A stretch of DNA of 64,000 nucleotides from Pelosinus sp. IPA-1 (GTDB taxonomy: Bacteria > Bacillota > Negativicutes > DSM-13327), in contig NZ_BSVC01000001.1 of NCBI RefSeq assembly GCF_030269905.1, forward strand, positions 734,163 through 798,162. Direction: 5' to 3'. The notes under the pieces are model-generated. The model did not search any database and was not told where the DNA came from. It worked only from the letters and a program-made list of their open reading frames with translations. How positions within the stretch are numbered: the stretch's first letter is position 1; each line of letters starts with the position of its first letter. Position numbers and translations under genes: made by a program. Positions 24,075-33,588 of this stretch are shown piece by piece.

Positions 24075-25259
24075 ATGGGTCAAGATGAATTCGTGCCACA
24101 AATTCCCTATGGTACAAGAGATTTTCTGCCGAAAGAAGCTAAGCAGAAACGCGCTGTAGAAGGGGCTTTAGCCCATTTATTTGCTAGTTGGGGCTATGAT
24201 GAGGTTGTGACTCCGACGATGGAATATTTAGAAACAATGGCTGTAGGAGCTGGCAATGAGCTAGAACAGCATATGTTTAAATTCTTTGATAAGAACAACC
24301 GAATCTTAGCGCTTCGCTCAGATATGACGACTCCTATGGCGCGGGTTGCAGCGACTCGTTTTAAGGAAAGTCCCAGTCCAATGAAATTATTTTACTTAAC
24401 AAATGTATTTCGTTATGAGCAAGCTCAGGCTGGAAGACAATGCGAATTTTATCAAGCTGGTGTGGAAATTATGGGAGTTTCTGAGCCTACCGCTGATGCA
24501 GAAGTCATCGCGTTGGCTGTAGAAGCCATGCTTACATCCGGGTTACAAAAGTTTCAAATTGGTTTGGGGCAAGTGGATTTTATTAACGGTATAATGGAAC
24601 AAAGTGAGCTTTCTCTCTCTCAAAGACAACAGGTAAAACAAGCTATGGTGACAAGAAATTTAGTAGGATTAGATGAAATTCTTGTCAATAGCGGTTTACC
24701 AGAAGGAGAACAAAAGTTACTTAAGAATATACCATTACTTCATGGTACAAAAGAAATGCTTAAAGAAGCTTATAGTATGGTAACCAATGAGAAGAGTCGC
24801 AAGGCTTTAGATAATTTATCTGCTATCTATAGTTTGTTAGAAAGTTACGGCGTTGCCCAATATGTAGATTTTGATTTAGGAATTATTCGTGATTTTGAAT
24901 ATTACACAGGTATGGTGTTTGAATGTTACACACCAGGACTTGGTTTTCCCATATGTGGTGGCGGCCGGTATGATACTATGTTAAACTCTTTTGGTATGAA
25001 CTCTGGTGCTACTGGTTTTGCCTTAGGTATAGAACGCGTATTGTTAGCACTAGAACGTCAAGGTATTATTGGTACTCCCAATTGCAAAAGTGTTTATGTT
25101 GGTTGGGGAGAAGATAAGTTGGCAGCGGCCATTGGACAAGCAGAATCATTGCGTAAATCAGGTCAATGTGTAGAACTTGCTTTGATTCCTCAGTCAAAAA
25201 TAGCAGCTGAGACCAGTCAAAGAAGCAAAGGTTATGTCAGTTTGGTTTATGTAGAGTAA
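24075..25259 (+). CDS. hisZ: ATP phosphoribosyltransferase regulatory subunit
   Basis: 394-aa HisRS-like protein without tRNA synthetase activity. It pairs with short-form HisG to give active, histidine-sensitive ATP phosphoribosyltransferase. Class II-like motifs are YGTRDFLPKEA near residue 12, LRSDMTTPMAR near 78, YLTNVFRYEQAQAGR near 106 and GGGRYDTMLNSFG near 294. The C-terminal anticodon-binding domain is reduced, as expected for HisZ. The ATG at 24075 is preferred over GTG at 24063, which sits directly on the GGAG site. hisG itself is 1.8 kb downstream, across a minus-strand gene. Confidence 0.92.
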   Translation: MGQDEFVPQIPYGTRDFLPKEAKQKRAVEGALAHLFASWGYDEVVTPTMEYLETMAVGAGNELEQHMFKFFDKNNRILALRSDMTTPMARVAATRFKESPSPMKLFYLTNVFRYEQAQAGRQCEFYQAGVEIMGVSEPTADAEVIALAVEAMLTSGLQKFQIGLGQVDFINGIMEQSELSLSQRQQVKQAMVTRNLVGLDEILVNSGLPEGEQKLLKNIPLLHGTKEMLKEAYSMVTNEKSRKALDNLSAIYSLLESYGVAQYVDFDLGIIRDFEYYTGMVFECYTPGLGFPICGGGRYDTMLNSFGMNSGATGFALGIERVLLALERQGIIGTPNCKSVYVGWGEDKLAAAIGQAESLRKSGQCVELALIPQSKIAAETSQRSKGYVSLVYVE

Positions 25260-25274
25260 TAGGTGGATGGATAC

Positions 25275-25802
25275 ATGTTTAACCGACTAAAACAAGTAAT
25301 TGCTGCACTTACTGCAAAGATTACACAAGAAGATAGAAATTTTGTAAGCTTCTATTTAAGCTCCCCTGCCGAGGGATTATTTTGGAATATGAACGTACCT
25401 GATCAAAGGCATGCCCTTAATGTAGCCTATACAGCTCTTGACTTAGCAAAAAGCCACCCTAAAATCGACGCTATACTGTTAGTGAAATGTGCTTTACTCC
25501 ATGATGTAGGGAAAATTAAGAATGATGTTAGTACATTTGATAAGATTATCACTGTAATTGGACACCGTCTGGCTCCGAGTTGGGCAAAAAAATGGGGTAG
25601 GCTAGGGCGAGGCAATAAACTAAGTAATCTTCGCCATGCATTTTATGTCTATTTTCATCATGCTGAACGCAGTGCCGCTATGCTAAGGGACATTGGTGAA
25701 TGTCCTCAAATAATTGAAATTGTTAGGATACATCATAAAACTCCAGCAGAGAATGATCCGCTGGAGTTAGTGATACTTAGAAAGTCTGATAATATGCATT
25801 AG
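25275..25802 (+). CDS. HD-domain phosphohydrolase
   Basis: 175-aa protein with an HD metal-dependent phosphohydrolase core: RHALNVAYTALDLA near residue 44, LLHDVGKIKND near 76 and later His residues in YFHHAERSA and IRIHHKTP-like (IVRIHHKT). The substrate is unknown; nucleotides or cyclic nucleotides are typical. The start is ATG at 25275 (GTG at 25263 also possible, overlapping AGGTGG). It follows hisZ by 15 bases, so the two are co-transcribed. The terminator begins directly at its stop codon. Confidence 0.82.
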   Translation: MFNRLKQVIAALTAKITQEDRNFVSFYLSSPAEGLFWNMNVPDQRHALNVAYTALDLAKSHPKIDAILLVKCALLHDVGKIKNDVSTFDKIITVIGHRLAPSWAKKWGRLGRGNKLSNLRHAFYVYFHHAERSAAMLRDIGECPQIIEIVRIHHKTPAENDPLELVILRKSDNMH

Positions 25803-25831
25803 GGCTATATAGCTAATTAATAGCCCTTTTT
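25802..25831. terminator. Terminator between convergent HD and dehydrogenase genes
   Basis: GGGCTAT / ATAGCCC, 7 bp, 11-base loop, followed by TTTTTCTT on the plus strand. Confidence 0.8.
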
Positions 25832-26767
25832 CTTATCAATACAATTTAACATTTCTTTACTTTCAAGGAAGCGGGAGAGATTGTCAGTGAAGAGCTTAAT
25901 GGCGCGGTCAAGATAATTGGGTGATAAGGCTGCTACATGTGGGGTAATAATCACATTTTCCATGTTCCATAGAGGGGAAGTATCTGGCAAAGGTTCTTCA
26001 TCGAATACATCTAAGCCAGCGCCTTTTATTAGGCCCTGCTGTAGAGCAGTCGCCAGATCTGCTTGCTGAATGATACCGCCCCGAGCAATATTAATGAGGT
26101 AGGCTGACGGTTTCATAGCAGAAAATTCTTTTAGCGTAAATAAATTTCTGGTTTCGTCTACCAAAGGTAGAGCAATTACTACGAAATCGGAAAGGGAAAG
26201 TAATTCATGGAGCTTTTCGGGAGGATATAGTTCATCTACGAAGAGCTCTTTTGTCATTGTTTGTTTGCTGGCGAGAACCTGCATACCCATTCCTTTTGCT
26301 TTTTTCGCAATTTCTCTGCCAATGCTGCCAAGTCCAACGATACCGATGGTTTTATCGTGGATTTCATCAACAGGAGTACGTTTCCAAAGGCTTTTTCCTT
26401 GTTGCCTGATAAAGACGGTGAGTCCTCTTGTAAATGCCAGCATCATAGACAGAACATGCTCTGATACGGGGATGCCATGAATCCCTTTTGAATTGGTTAA
26501 GATGGTAGTGGCAAGTTTCATTTCAGGGAAAACCAAACTTTCAACCCCGGCGCTTAAGCTATGCACCCACTTTAGTTTAGGCGCAGCAAGGTAGAGGGAA
26601 CGAATATCCATGGATCCCCAAGTTAATAAAATATCAGTGTCATGAATGTGATCAGCAGCTTGAGCCAAATCGCAAGTTATGACATTGCTGTTAGGTTCGA
26701 CATTTTTAATCGCCTCTATATGGTGATTAGCTAAATTGTTAATGACGAGAATATTTAATTTGGGCAT
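25817..26767 (-). CDS. D-2-hydroxyacid dehydrogenase
   Basis: 316-aa NAD(P)-dependent dehydrogenase of the D-isomer 2-hydroxyacid family. The Rossmann motif GIVGLGSIGREIAKKA is near residues 142-157, the substrate Arg is in NIARGGII near 228, the catalytic Glu in DVFDEEPLP near 256, and the catalytic His in IITPHVAALS near 276. The substrate is not determined (glyoxylate, hydroxypyruvate or 2-ketoacids are possible). The ATG at 26767 follows an AAAGGGGTG site; a longer in-frame start at 26821 has none. It separates hisZ from hisG on the opposite strand. Confidence 0.9.
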   Translation of the reverse strand: MPKLNILVINNLANHHIEAIKNVEPNSNVITCDLAQAADHIHDTDILLTWGSMDIRSLYLAAPKLKWVHSLSAGVESLVFPEMKLATTILTNSKGIHGIPVSEHVLSMMLAFTRGLTVFIRQQGKSLWKRTPVDEIHDKTIGIVGLGSIGREIAKKAKGMGMQVLASKQTMTKELFVDELYPPEKLHELLSLSDFVVIALPLVDETRNLFTLKEFSAMKPSAYLINIARGGIIQQADLATALQQGLIKGAGLDVFDEEPLPDTSPLWNMENVIITPHVAALSPNYLDRAIKLFTDNLSRFLESKEMLNCIDKKKGY

Positions 26768-26938
26768 AATAGATGCACCCCTTTTTACTATTTTATCAAC
26801 AAGGAACAGAGAGTAAGGCAAAAATCAGGAACAATCCATTAAGAATGAAAAAAAAATGTAGACTGATAGTTGAAAAAGAATATTTTTAGTTTCTTGCCAA
26901 ATAATTCTACATATACACGAAAAAGTCCTACATTTTCA

Positions 26939-26967
26939 TTGACGAATATTTTAATAAATGTTAATAT
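26939..26967 (+). promoter_or_regulatory. Promoter of the his operon
   Basis: TTGACG (26939-26944), a 17-base spacer, TAATAT (26962-26967), about 50 bases before hisG. There is no T-box in the short leader. Confidence 0.7.
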
Positions 26968-26981
26968 ATCTATATATTAAC
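26960..26981 (+). promoter_or_regulatory. Operator-like dyad over the his promoter
   Basis: GTTAATATA (26960-26968) and TATATTAAC (26973-26981) form a perfect 9-bp inverted repeat with a 4-base centre. It covers the -10 box and the expected start site, the classical position of a repressor operator. Confidence 0.55.
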
Positions 26982-27016
26982 GCTTTAAATAACTAAAGGA
27001 TTCAAGGAGGTTCTTC

Positions 27017-27682
27017 ATGACATCGAGCGACATGGATTATCTTACAATAGCTTTGCCTAAAGGCAAATTATTTGCCCCTTCGGCAGATATGTTAGCAAAG
27101 GTAGGATGTACTGCAGAAGATTTGAGTGAAAACTCTCGTAAGTTGGTTATAACCAACGAAAAAGAGAAGTTACGATTTATTATAACCAAAACAGCAGATT
27201 TACCTACATATGTTGAATATGGGGCTGCTGATATCGGCATTATTGGTAAAGATGTACTGCTGGAAGAAAATAAAGATGTATACGAATTGCTAGACTTAAA
27301 GTTTGGTTTATGTCGAATGATGGTGGCTGTACCAGAAGCCTTGCAACAAGAAAAATTAAGCGATTATGCTCATATGCGGGTTGCAACGAAATTTCCAGCA
27401 ATTGCAGAACGCTTTTTTCATAGCATGGGTATTCAAATGGAATTTATCAAATTAAATGGTTCTATTGAATTAGCACCAATGGTTGGCTTAGCGGAAATTA
27501 TTGTAGATATTGTAGAAACAGGTCGTACCTTAAAGGCAAACAAATTAATCGAAGTTGCTACGATTCAACCGGTCACAGCACGTTTTATTGCGAATCGAGT
27601 TAGCTTTAAAATGAAGTTTGATCGGATTCATCGAATTACAGAAGGATTAAAGGCCTTGTTGGAAAGCGAGGTAGGCAAATGA
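27017..27682 (+). CDS. hisG: ATP phosphoribosyltransferase, short form
   Basis: 221-aa catalytic subunit for the first step of histidine synthesis (ATP plus PRPP). It is the short form without the C-terminal ACT-like regulatory domain and therefore requires HisZ, which is present at 24-25 kb. Motifs are LTIALPKGKLF near residue 8, YVEYGAADIGIIGKDVL near 66 and VDIVETGRTLKANKL near 160. GGAGG lies 6 bases before the ATG. Its stop overlaps the hisD start (ATGA). Confidence 0.96.
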   Translation: MTSSDMDYLTIALPKGKLFAPSADMLAKVGCTAEDLSENSRKLVITNEKEKLRFIITKTADLPTYVEYGAADIGIIGKDVLLEENKDVYELLDLKFGLCRMMVAVPEALQQEKLSDYAHMRVATKFPAIAERFFHSMGIQMEFIKLNGSIELAPMVGLAEIIVDIVETGRTLKANKLIEVATIQPVTARFIANRVSFKMKFDRIHRITEGLKALLESEVGK

Positions 27683-29019
27683 GAGTTGTAGATACAAAAG
27701 ATATTAGCCAAGAAGCCTTAGCAGAACTTTTGAGAAAACCTTCTTTTGATCAGGTGGTATTAGGAGAGGGAGCAAAAGCTAGTATCAAAAAAGTTTTTGG
27801 TAGCGAACTTACAGCTTCTCAAGTCGTAGATAAAATTGTTCAGGATGTGCGTCTTCAAGGAGACGAAGCAGTTCTTAAGTATACAAAAGAAATTGATGGT
27901 GTAAGATTAACGACTGAGAGCTTGGAAGTAACCGTAGGGGAATTTGAGGAAGCCTTGAAAAAGGTAGATCAAGAGGTATTAGTTGCAATACGTAAAGCCA
28001 TTGCTAACGTAAAATCTTTTCACCAAGAACAACTTCCCAAGACCTGGCTTACCTATAGAGAGCATGGAGCCATGTTAGGACAAAACGTTACACCGTTAGA
28101 AAGAGTCGGAATCTACGTGCCTGGCGGCACTGCTATGTATCCTTCTTCCGTTATTATGAATGCAGTACCAGCTGTAGTTGCTGGAGTCAAGGAAATCATC
28201 ATGGTAGTACCACCGGGTAAAGATGGCAGCGTCAATCCTAATGTACTTACAGCAGCCCGTGAAGCAGGTGTGACGAGAGTGTTTAAAGTTGGCGGAGCAC
28301 AAGCTATTGCCGCTTTGGCTTTTGGCACGAAGCTAATTCCCCAAGTGGATAAAATTACTGGGCCAGGTAATATATTTGTTACCTTGGCTAAAAAAGCAGT
28401 GTACGGACATTGTGACATTGATATGTTAGCTGGACCTAGCGAAATTCTGATTGTTGCAGATGAAACTGCCAATCCCGCTTATATTGCTGCAGATATGTTG
28501 AGTCAGGCTGAACATGATGTATTGGCTTCTAGTATTTTGATTACCGATAGCAGTGACCTTGTTGGTAAAGTAGAGTTAGAAGTAAAACGTCAATTGTCAG
28601 AACTGCCTCGTAGAGAAATTGCACAAGAAGCATTAACAAGAAATGGTTTAATCATTGTGGCAAAGGATAGCATGCAAGCTATGGAATTGGCGAATTTATC
28701 GGCTCCAGAACACTTAGAGATACTAACTGCTGAGCCTTTTTCCATGCTTCCTCATGTACGTAATGCAGGTGCTGTATTTTTAGGACCTTATTCGCCAGAA
28801 CCTTTGGGTGATTATTTTGCAGGACCCAATCATGTATTACCGACAGGGGGAACCGCACGGTTTTATTCTGTTTTAAATGTAGAGACCTTTATGAAAAAGA
28901 CCAGTATTATTGCCTATACGAAAGAGGCACTTAATCAAGTTTCGGAGCAAGTAATTACATTGGCAAAAGCAGAAGGCTTACAGGCTCATGCAAATGCCAT
29001 TCGAGTGAGGGGAAAATAA
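27679..29019 (+). CDS. hisD: Histidinol dehydrogenase
   Basis: 446-aa Zn enzyme that oxidises L-histidinol to histidine in two NAD-dependent steps. Motifs include [18 protein letters not shown] near residue 140, [15 protein letters not shown] near 226, [11 protein letters not shown] near 275 holding the Zn/catalytic His region, and [10 protein letters not shown] near 338. It overlaps hisG at its start by 4 bases and hisC at its end, so translation is coupled along the operon. Confidence 0.96.
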   Translation: MRVVDTKDISQEALAELLRKPSFDQVVLGEGAKASIKKVFGSELTASQVVDKIVQDVRLQGDEAVLKYTKEIDGVRLTTESLEVTVGEFEEALKKVDQEVLVAIRKAIANVKSFHQEQLPKTWLTYREHGAMLGQNVTPLERVGIYVPGGTAMYPSSVIMNAVPAVVAGVKEIIMVVPPGKDGSVNPNVLTAAREAGVTRVFKVGGAQAIAALAFGTKLIPQVDKITGPGNIFVTLAKKAVYGHCDIDMLAGPSEILIVADETANPAYIAADMLSQAEHDVLASSILITDSSDLVGKVELEVKRQLSELPRREIAQEALTRNGLIIVAKDSMQAMELANLSAPEHLEILTAEPFSMLPHVRNAGAVFLGPYSPEPLGDYFAGPNHVLPTGGTARFYSVLNVETFMKKTSIIAYTKEALNQVSEQVITLAKAEGLQAHANAIRVRGK

Positions 29020-30086
29020 TGATGTTTGATTATAGACCAGGATTAGATAAAATAAAACCTTATTCCGTAGAAGAAAAAGAGTGGGATAGTAAGCTAGATG
29101 CCAATGAGAGTCCTAGCAATCTGCCACCCTTAGTACATGAAAGGGTAATGAACCAGCTGGAATATATGGCATTTAACCGTTATCCTGATTTAGGAACCCG
29201 AGATTTTAGATCTCAAATCGCAGAAAATTTTAATACTACGGTGCAAAATACCCTAATTGGCAATGGTTCAAGTGAAATTCTGCTGGCTTTGTGTCAGACT
29301 TTCGGTGGGCCAGGTAGAAGTATTGTTTTTCCAGTGCCATCTTTTTCTATGTATGGTATTTACGCTCAGTTGACGGAGAGTAAGGCTATACCAGTAGAAC
29401 TAAATGAAGAGTATGCTTTATCAAGAGATCAGGTAATCCAAGCAGCTCAACAGGCAGATGCTAAGTTAGTTATTTTATGTAACCCCAATAATCCTACCGG
29501 TTCTATCATTCCTAAAGGGGACATTGAGTATATTGTTAGTAATTTGAAGTGCCCAGTGGTTGTTGACGAAGCCTATTATGAATTCTATGGAGAGTCAGCC
29601 GTAGACCTAATGAGACAATATGATAATTTGATTATCGCTCGGACCTTATCAAAAGCCTACGGCCTAGCAGCTGCTCGTGTAGGGTATATGCTTGCCAATG
29701 CGGAAATCGTTTCCATGGTGGAACGAGTTATGATGCCTTATCATATGAATGCATTATCTCTTGTTACAGCAGAAGTCGTATATCAAATGCGTGATGAATT
29801 TCTGCCAATCATCGGGCAGATTATTGCAGAGCGTGAGCGTTTGATTACTTTGCTAACCGCATTACCAGATATTACAGTCTATCCATCAGAAACTAACTTT
29901 ATCTTATTAAGAACAAAAAAAGCGAAAGAATTAAGCGCCTATTTATCCGATAAAAATATTGGTATCCGAGATTTTAGCTCGGCTCCTTATCTAACGAATT
30001 GTATTCGAATTACAGTGGGGACGCCGTTGGAAAACGATAACTTATCTAAGGCAATAGAAGTTTTCTTGAAAGAAGGTTCTTTATGA
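29019..30086 (+). CDS. hisC: Histidinol-phosphate aminotransferase
   Basis: 355-aa class I/II PLP aminotransferase converting imidazole-acetol phosphate to histidinol phosphate. It begins FDYRPGLDKIKPYS, followed by LDANESPSNLPP near residue 28. CNPNNPTGSII is near 153, and the PLP lysine is in RTLSKAYGLAAARVGY near 212. Two adjacent ATG codons (29019 and 29022) are possible starts behind GAGGGG. The end overlaps hisB by 4 bases. Confidence 0.94.
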   Translation: MMFDYRPGLDKIKPYSVEEKEWDSKLDANESPSNLPPLVHERVMNQLEYMAFNRYPDLGTRDFRSQIAENFNTTVQNTLIGNGSSEILLALCQTFGGPGRSIVFPVPSFSMYGIYAQLTESKAIPVELNEEYALSRDQVIQAAQQADAKLVILCNPNNPTGSIIPKGDIEYIVSNLKCPVVVDEAYYEFYGESAVDLMRQYDNLIIARTLSKAYGLAAARVGYMLANAEIVSMVERVMMPYHMNALSLVTAEVVYQMRDEFLPIIGQIIAERERLITLLTALPDITVYPSETNFILLRTKKAKELSAYLSDKNIGIRDFSSAPYLTNCIRITVGTPLENDNLSKAIEVFLKEGSL

Positions 30087-30670
30087 TGCGTAGAGGAGCA
30101 GTATCAAGAGAGACAGCTGAAACGAAGATCGCAGTGGACTTAACCATTGATGGCACAGGAAAAAGCGAAATTGCTACAGGGATTGGTTTTTTTGACCATA
30201 TGCTAATACTCCTAACGAAACATGGTTTTTTTGATTTACAGCTTACTACGAATGGTGATTTGCATGTAGATGGACATCATACCGTCGAAGATACAGGAAT
30301 TGCTTTAGGGCAAGCTTTAACTAAGAGTTTGGGAGATAAAAGCGGCATTAAACGCTACGGTACTGCTTTTGTCCCGATGGATGAGGTTTTGGCTACGGTG
30401 TCCTTAGATATTAGTGGTCGTCCTTATCTGGTTTTTGATGCTGCAATTCCAGCACAAAAAATAGGTGATTTTGATAGCGAATTAGTAGAAGAATTTTTAC
30501 GGGCTTTGTCGGTGCATGCTGGTTTAACTTTGCATGTACGTGTATTATCAGGGAAAAATTCTCACCATATTGTGGAAGCTATCTTTAAGGCATTGGGCCG
30601 AGCTTTGGATGAAGCAACATCTAAAGATGAACGAATTGTTGGAGTCATGTCTACTAAGGGGATGTTATAG
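30083..30670 (+). CDS. hisB: Imidazoleglycerol-phosphate dehydratase
   Basis: 195-aa monofunctional dehydratase with the two metal-binding repeats: GFFDHMLILLTKHGFFDL with DGHHTVEDTGIALG near residues 44-78, and HAGLTLHV with SGKNSHHIVEAIFKALGRAL near 142-172. There is no N-terminal HAD phosphatase domain, so histidinol phosphatase must come from elsewhere; the PHP gene at 19.1 kb fits. The ATG at 30083 (or 30086) follows GAAGG and overlaps the end of hisC. Confidence 0.96.
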   Translation: MMRRGAVSRETAETKIAVDLTIDGTGKSEIATGIGFFDHMLILLTKHGFFDLQLTTNGDLHVDGHHTVEDTGIALGQALTKSLGDKSGIKRYGTAFVPMDEVLATVSLDISGRPYLVFDAAIPAQKIGDFDSELVEEFLRALSVHAGLTLHVRVLSGKNSHHIVEAIFKALGRALDEATSKDERIVGVMSTKGML

Positions 30671-30681
30671 GAGGGGTGACC

Positions 30682-31290
30682 ATGATTGCCATTATTGATT
30701 ATGGTATGGGTAATTTATTTAGTGTCGAAAAGGCATTCGTTAAATTAGGAGCAGAGGTTGTTGTTACAAGTAATCCAGAGGTTGTTGTAGCAGCGGATAA
30801 AGTCGTATTACCAGGTGTCGGTGCTTTTGGCGATTGTATGGAAAACCTTAGGGCTTATCAAATGATTGATGCAATTGCTGAAGTAGTTGCTAAGGGAACA
30901 CCTTTTCTCTCTATTTGCCTAGGATTACAAGTTTTATTTGAAGGCAGCGAAGAAGATCCAGAGGTTAAAGGACTTGGGATTTTTCCTGGCATGGTGCGTA
31001 AGATAGAGGCTCCAAAACTTAAAATTCCTCATATGAGTTGGAATAGCTTGACCTTTTCTGGTAATAGTCCTTTGTTTGCTAATTTGCCTCAAGAATCTTT
31101 CGTATATTTTGTACATAGTTATCATGCAGTACCGGAGGACCCTAGTCTGATTACTGCAGTTACAGATTACGGTGGTCCAGTCACTGCTGCGGTTGGGCGG
31201 GGAAATGTGCAGGCAGTACAATTTCATCCGGAAAAATCTAGCAGCGTAGGTTTGGCAATGCTGGCTAATTTTAAGGAGATGAAGCTATGA
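30682..31290 (+). CDS. hisH: Imidazole glycerol phosphate synthase, glutamine amidotransferase subunit
   Basis: 202-aa class I glutamine amidotransferase that supplies ammonia to HisF. It begins IAIIDYGMGNLFSVEKA. The nucleophile Cys is in FLSICLGLQVLFEGSEE near residue 79, and the His-Glu pair is in VQFHPEKSS near 182. The ATG at 30682 is preferred over GTG at 30676, which overlaps the GGAGGGG site. The end overlaps hisA (ATGA). Confidence 0.96.
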   Translation: MIAIIDYGMGNLFSVEKAFVKLGAEVVVTSNPEVVVAADKVVLPGVGAFGDCMENLRAYQMIDAIAEVVAKGTPFLSICLGLQVLFEGSEEDPEVKGLGIFPGMVRKIEAPKLKIPHMSWNSLTFSGNSPLFANLPQESFVYFVHSYHAVPEDPSLITAVTDYGGPVTAAVGRGNVQAVQFHPEKSSSVGLAMLANFKEMKL

Positions 31291-32015
31291 TTATTTTTCC
31301 TGCTATTGATATTAGAGGTGGAAAGTGTGTACGTTTGACAGAGGGACGTTTTGACCAAGAAACAATATTTGCGGACCATCCGATGGAGATGGCGCTTCGT
31401 TGGGAAAAAGAGGGCGCAGAATATCTGCATTTGGTAGATTTAGATGGTGCACTTGCTGGTAAACCAGTTAATCTGAAGGTAATTGGTGAGATTGCCAACA
31501 CTGTAAAAATTCCCGTCCAATTAGGTGGTGGTATTCGGACGTTAGATACCATTGAGCAAGTGCTAAAAGCGGGAGTGCAGCGGGTAATTTTGGGATCAGT
31601 TGCCGTACGTCAGCCTGAGTTGGTAAAAGAAGCTTGTAGGCAGTATGGGGATCGAATTGTTGTAGGGATTGATGCTCGTGATGGCATTGCTGCTGTCGAA
31701 GGATGGGGCGTCGCAGGTGGTATTCGTGCAGAAGAACTGGGACAAAAGATGGCTGAGGTAGGTGTGGCTCGTATTATCTACACAGATATTTCCCGGGATG
31801 GAACTTTATCTGGAGTGAACGTTGCCGCTACAGCAGCTTTGGCGAAGGCTTCAAATATTCCCGTGATTGCTTCCGGTGGCGTTCGTGATTTGGCAGATAT
31901 TAAAGCCATTAAAGAGGCAGTAAGTGAAGGTATTGAAGGTGTGATTGTCGGTAAGGCCATTTATACAGGCAGTTTATGCCTCGCCGATGCATTACAGTTG
32001 CTACAAGGAGAGTGA
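31287..32015 (+). CDS. hisA: Phosphoribosylformimino-AICAR-P isomerase
   Basis: 242-aa TIM-barrel isomerase (ProFAR isomerase). The first catalytic Asp is in [17 protein letters not shown] near residue 8, and the second in [14 protein letters not shown] near 169. Phosphate-binding loops are [11 protein letters not shown] near 79 and [13 protein letters not shown] near 195. It overlaps hisH by 4 bases and lies 4 bases before hisF, with AAGGAG before the ATG. Confidence 0.96.
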   Translation: MIIFPAIDIRGGKCVRLTEGRFDQETIFADHPMEMALRWEKEGAEYLHLVDLDGALAGKPVNLKVIGEIANTVKIPVQLGGGIRTLDTIEQVLKAGVQRVILGSVAVRQPELVKEACRQYGDRIVVGIDARDGIAAVEGWGVAGGIRAEELGQKMAEVGVARIIYTDISRDGTLSGVNVAATAALAKASNIPVIASGGVRDLADIKAIKEAVSEGIEGVIVGKAIYTGSLCLADALQLLQGE

Positions 32016-32019
32016 GACG

Positions 32020-32778
32020 ATGTATACGAAACGGATTATTCCTTGTTTGGATGTGAAAGATGGGAGAGTTGTAAAAGGAACAAATTTTGTTGGACTTAGG
32101 GATGCTGGTGATCCAGTAGAATTAGCATCTATTTATGATAAAGAGCTTGCTGATGAGTTAATCTTTCTAGACATTACCGCTTCTTGTGAAGAAAGAAATA
32201 CTATGGTGCAAATGGTAGAGCAAACCGCATCTCAGGTGTTTATTCCTTTTACCGTAGGGGGAGGAATTCGTACGGTAGATGATATTCGCAAGATGTTAAA
32301 GGCTGGGGCTGATAAAGTCTCTCTCAACACAGCGGCTATTAAAAATCCAGAATTACTTTCTGAAGGCGCAAAACGCTTTGGCTCTCAGTGTATTGTTTTG
32401 GCCGTTGATGCCAGACAGGCTGGAGAAGATAAATGGGAAGTATATATTAATGGCGGACGTACGCCGACCGGTCTTGATGTAATTGAGTGGGTGAAAAAAG
32501 CGACGGAGCTTGGCGCTGGAGAAATTTTGCTGACTAGCATGGATAAAGATGGTACCAAAGATGGTTACGACATTAAACTCACTAGAGCAGTTTCTGAAGC
32601 AGTAGGTGTTCCTGTGATTGCCTCTGGTGGTGCGGGAGAAATGGTACATTTTTATGATGTACTTACAGCAGGCAAGGCGGATGCTGTGTTAGCCGCCTCG
32701 GTATTTCATTTTGGACAATTTACCGTTGGTCAAGTCAAGCAGTATTTAAAATCGAGAGGGGTAGATGTAAGACTATGA
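32020..32778 (+). CDS. hisF: Imidazole glycerol phosphate synthase, cyclase subunit
   Basis: 252-aa TIM-barrel cyclase, partner of HisH. The N-terminal [18 protein letters not shown] contains the catalytic Asp near residue 11; the second Asp is in [14 protein letters not shown] near 130 of the C-terminal half (about residue 176). [13 protein letters not shown] is the phosphate site. The ATG at 32020 follows AGGAG; a longer frame starting inside hisA is rejected. It overlaps hisI by 4 bases. Confidence 0.96.
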   Translation: MYTKRIIPCLDVKDGRVVKGTNFVGLRDAGDPVELASIYDKELADELIFLDITASCEERNTMVQMVEQTASQVFIPFTVGGGIRTVDDIRKMLKAGADKVSLNTAAIKNPELLSEGAKRFGSQCIVLAVDARQAGEDKWEVYINGGRTPTGLDVIEWVKKATELGAGEILLTSMDKDGTKDGYDIKLTRAVSEAVGVPVIASGGAGEMVHFYDVLTAGKADAVLAASVFHFGQFTVGQVKQYLKSRGVDVRL

Positions 32779-33431
32779 TCAATTTAGAAGGGATAAAATT
32801 TGATGAAAAGGGTTTAATTCCAGCTATTATTCAAGAAGAAGAAACAGGTAAGATTCTTATGCTGGCTTATATGAATGAAGAATCTTTAAGAAAAACAGTA
32901 GAAACTAAGATCACTTGGTTTTATAGCCGCAGTCGTCAAAGCTTATGGCAAAAGGGTGAAACATCGGGTCATGTGCAGCATGTGAGGGAGATCCGTTATG
33001 ACTGTGATGGTGACACTCTTTTACTTCAAGTAAAGCAAATTGGTGTAGCTTGTCATGAAGGAACAGTATCTTGTTTTAGTCGTACCCTAGGGGATACTAA
33101 CATGCAAGATGAAAAGCTGGTAGATACTAGTAAAATCTATGGGCAATCCGTAGCTACAGTACTAAATGAGTTATTCCATGTAATTAATGATCGTAAACGT
33201 AACCCAATAGCAGGATCTTATACTACTTATCTCTTTGAAAAGGGCCAGGATAAAATTCTGAAAAAAGTAGGAGAAGAAGCTGCAGAAACTATTATTGGTT
33301 CTAAAAATAATAGTAAAGAAGAACTACTTTATGAAATGGCAGATCTTTGGTACCACTGCTTAGTACTATTAGTACAGCATGATGTGAGCCTTACTGAGCT
33401 ATTAGAAGAATTACAAAAAAGAAGAAAATAA
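32775..33431 (+). CDS. hisIE: Bifunctional phosphoribosyl-AMP cyclohydrolase / phosphoribosyl-ATP pyrophosphatase
   Basis: 218-aa fusion enzyme for steps two and three of histidine synthesis. The N-terminal HisI domain has metal ligands in [16 protein letters not shown] near residue 75 with CHEGTVSCF near 95. The C-terminal HisE domain (about 120-218) has [16 protein letters not shown] near 168 and [14 protein letters not shown] near 190. It is the last gene of the hisGDCBHAFIE operon, followed by a strong terminator. Confidence 0.96.
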   Translation: MINLEGIKFDEKGLIPAIIQEEETGKILMLAYMNEESLRKTVETKITWFYSRSRQSLWQKGETSGHVQHVREIRYDCDGDTLLLQVKQIGVACHEGTVSCFSRTLGDTNMQDEKLVDTSKIYGQSVATVLNELFHVINDRKRNPIAGSYTTYLFEKGQDKILKKVGEEAAETIIGSKNNSKEELLYEMADLWYHCLVLLVQHDVSLTELLEELQKRRK

Positions 33432-33452
33432 TAAATAGTTAATTGGAAGAAA

Positions 33453-33498
33453 GCAAAACAACCAATCTTTTATATGATTGGCGGTTTTGTTTTTTTTG
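33453..33498 (+). terminator. Terminator of the his operon
   Basis: CCAATC / GATTGG inner stem and CAAAAC / GTTTTG outer stem with a small internal loop, followed by eight T. Confidence 0.9.
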
Positions 33499-33588
33499 GA
33501 GAAGAAGGGATTTTTTTGTAGAGTGGTGAAAGAATAAGAATATTATAGTATTTAGTGTATCAATTTTATAGAAGTTAGAGGTGTTACG

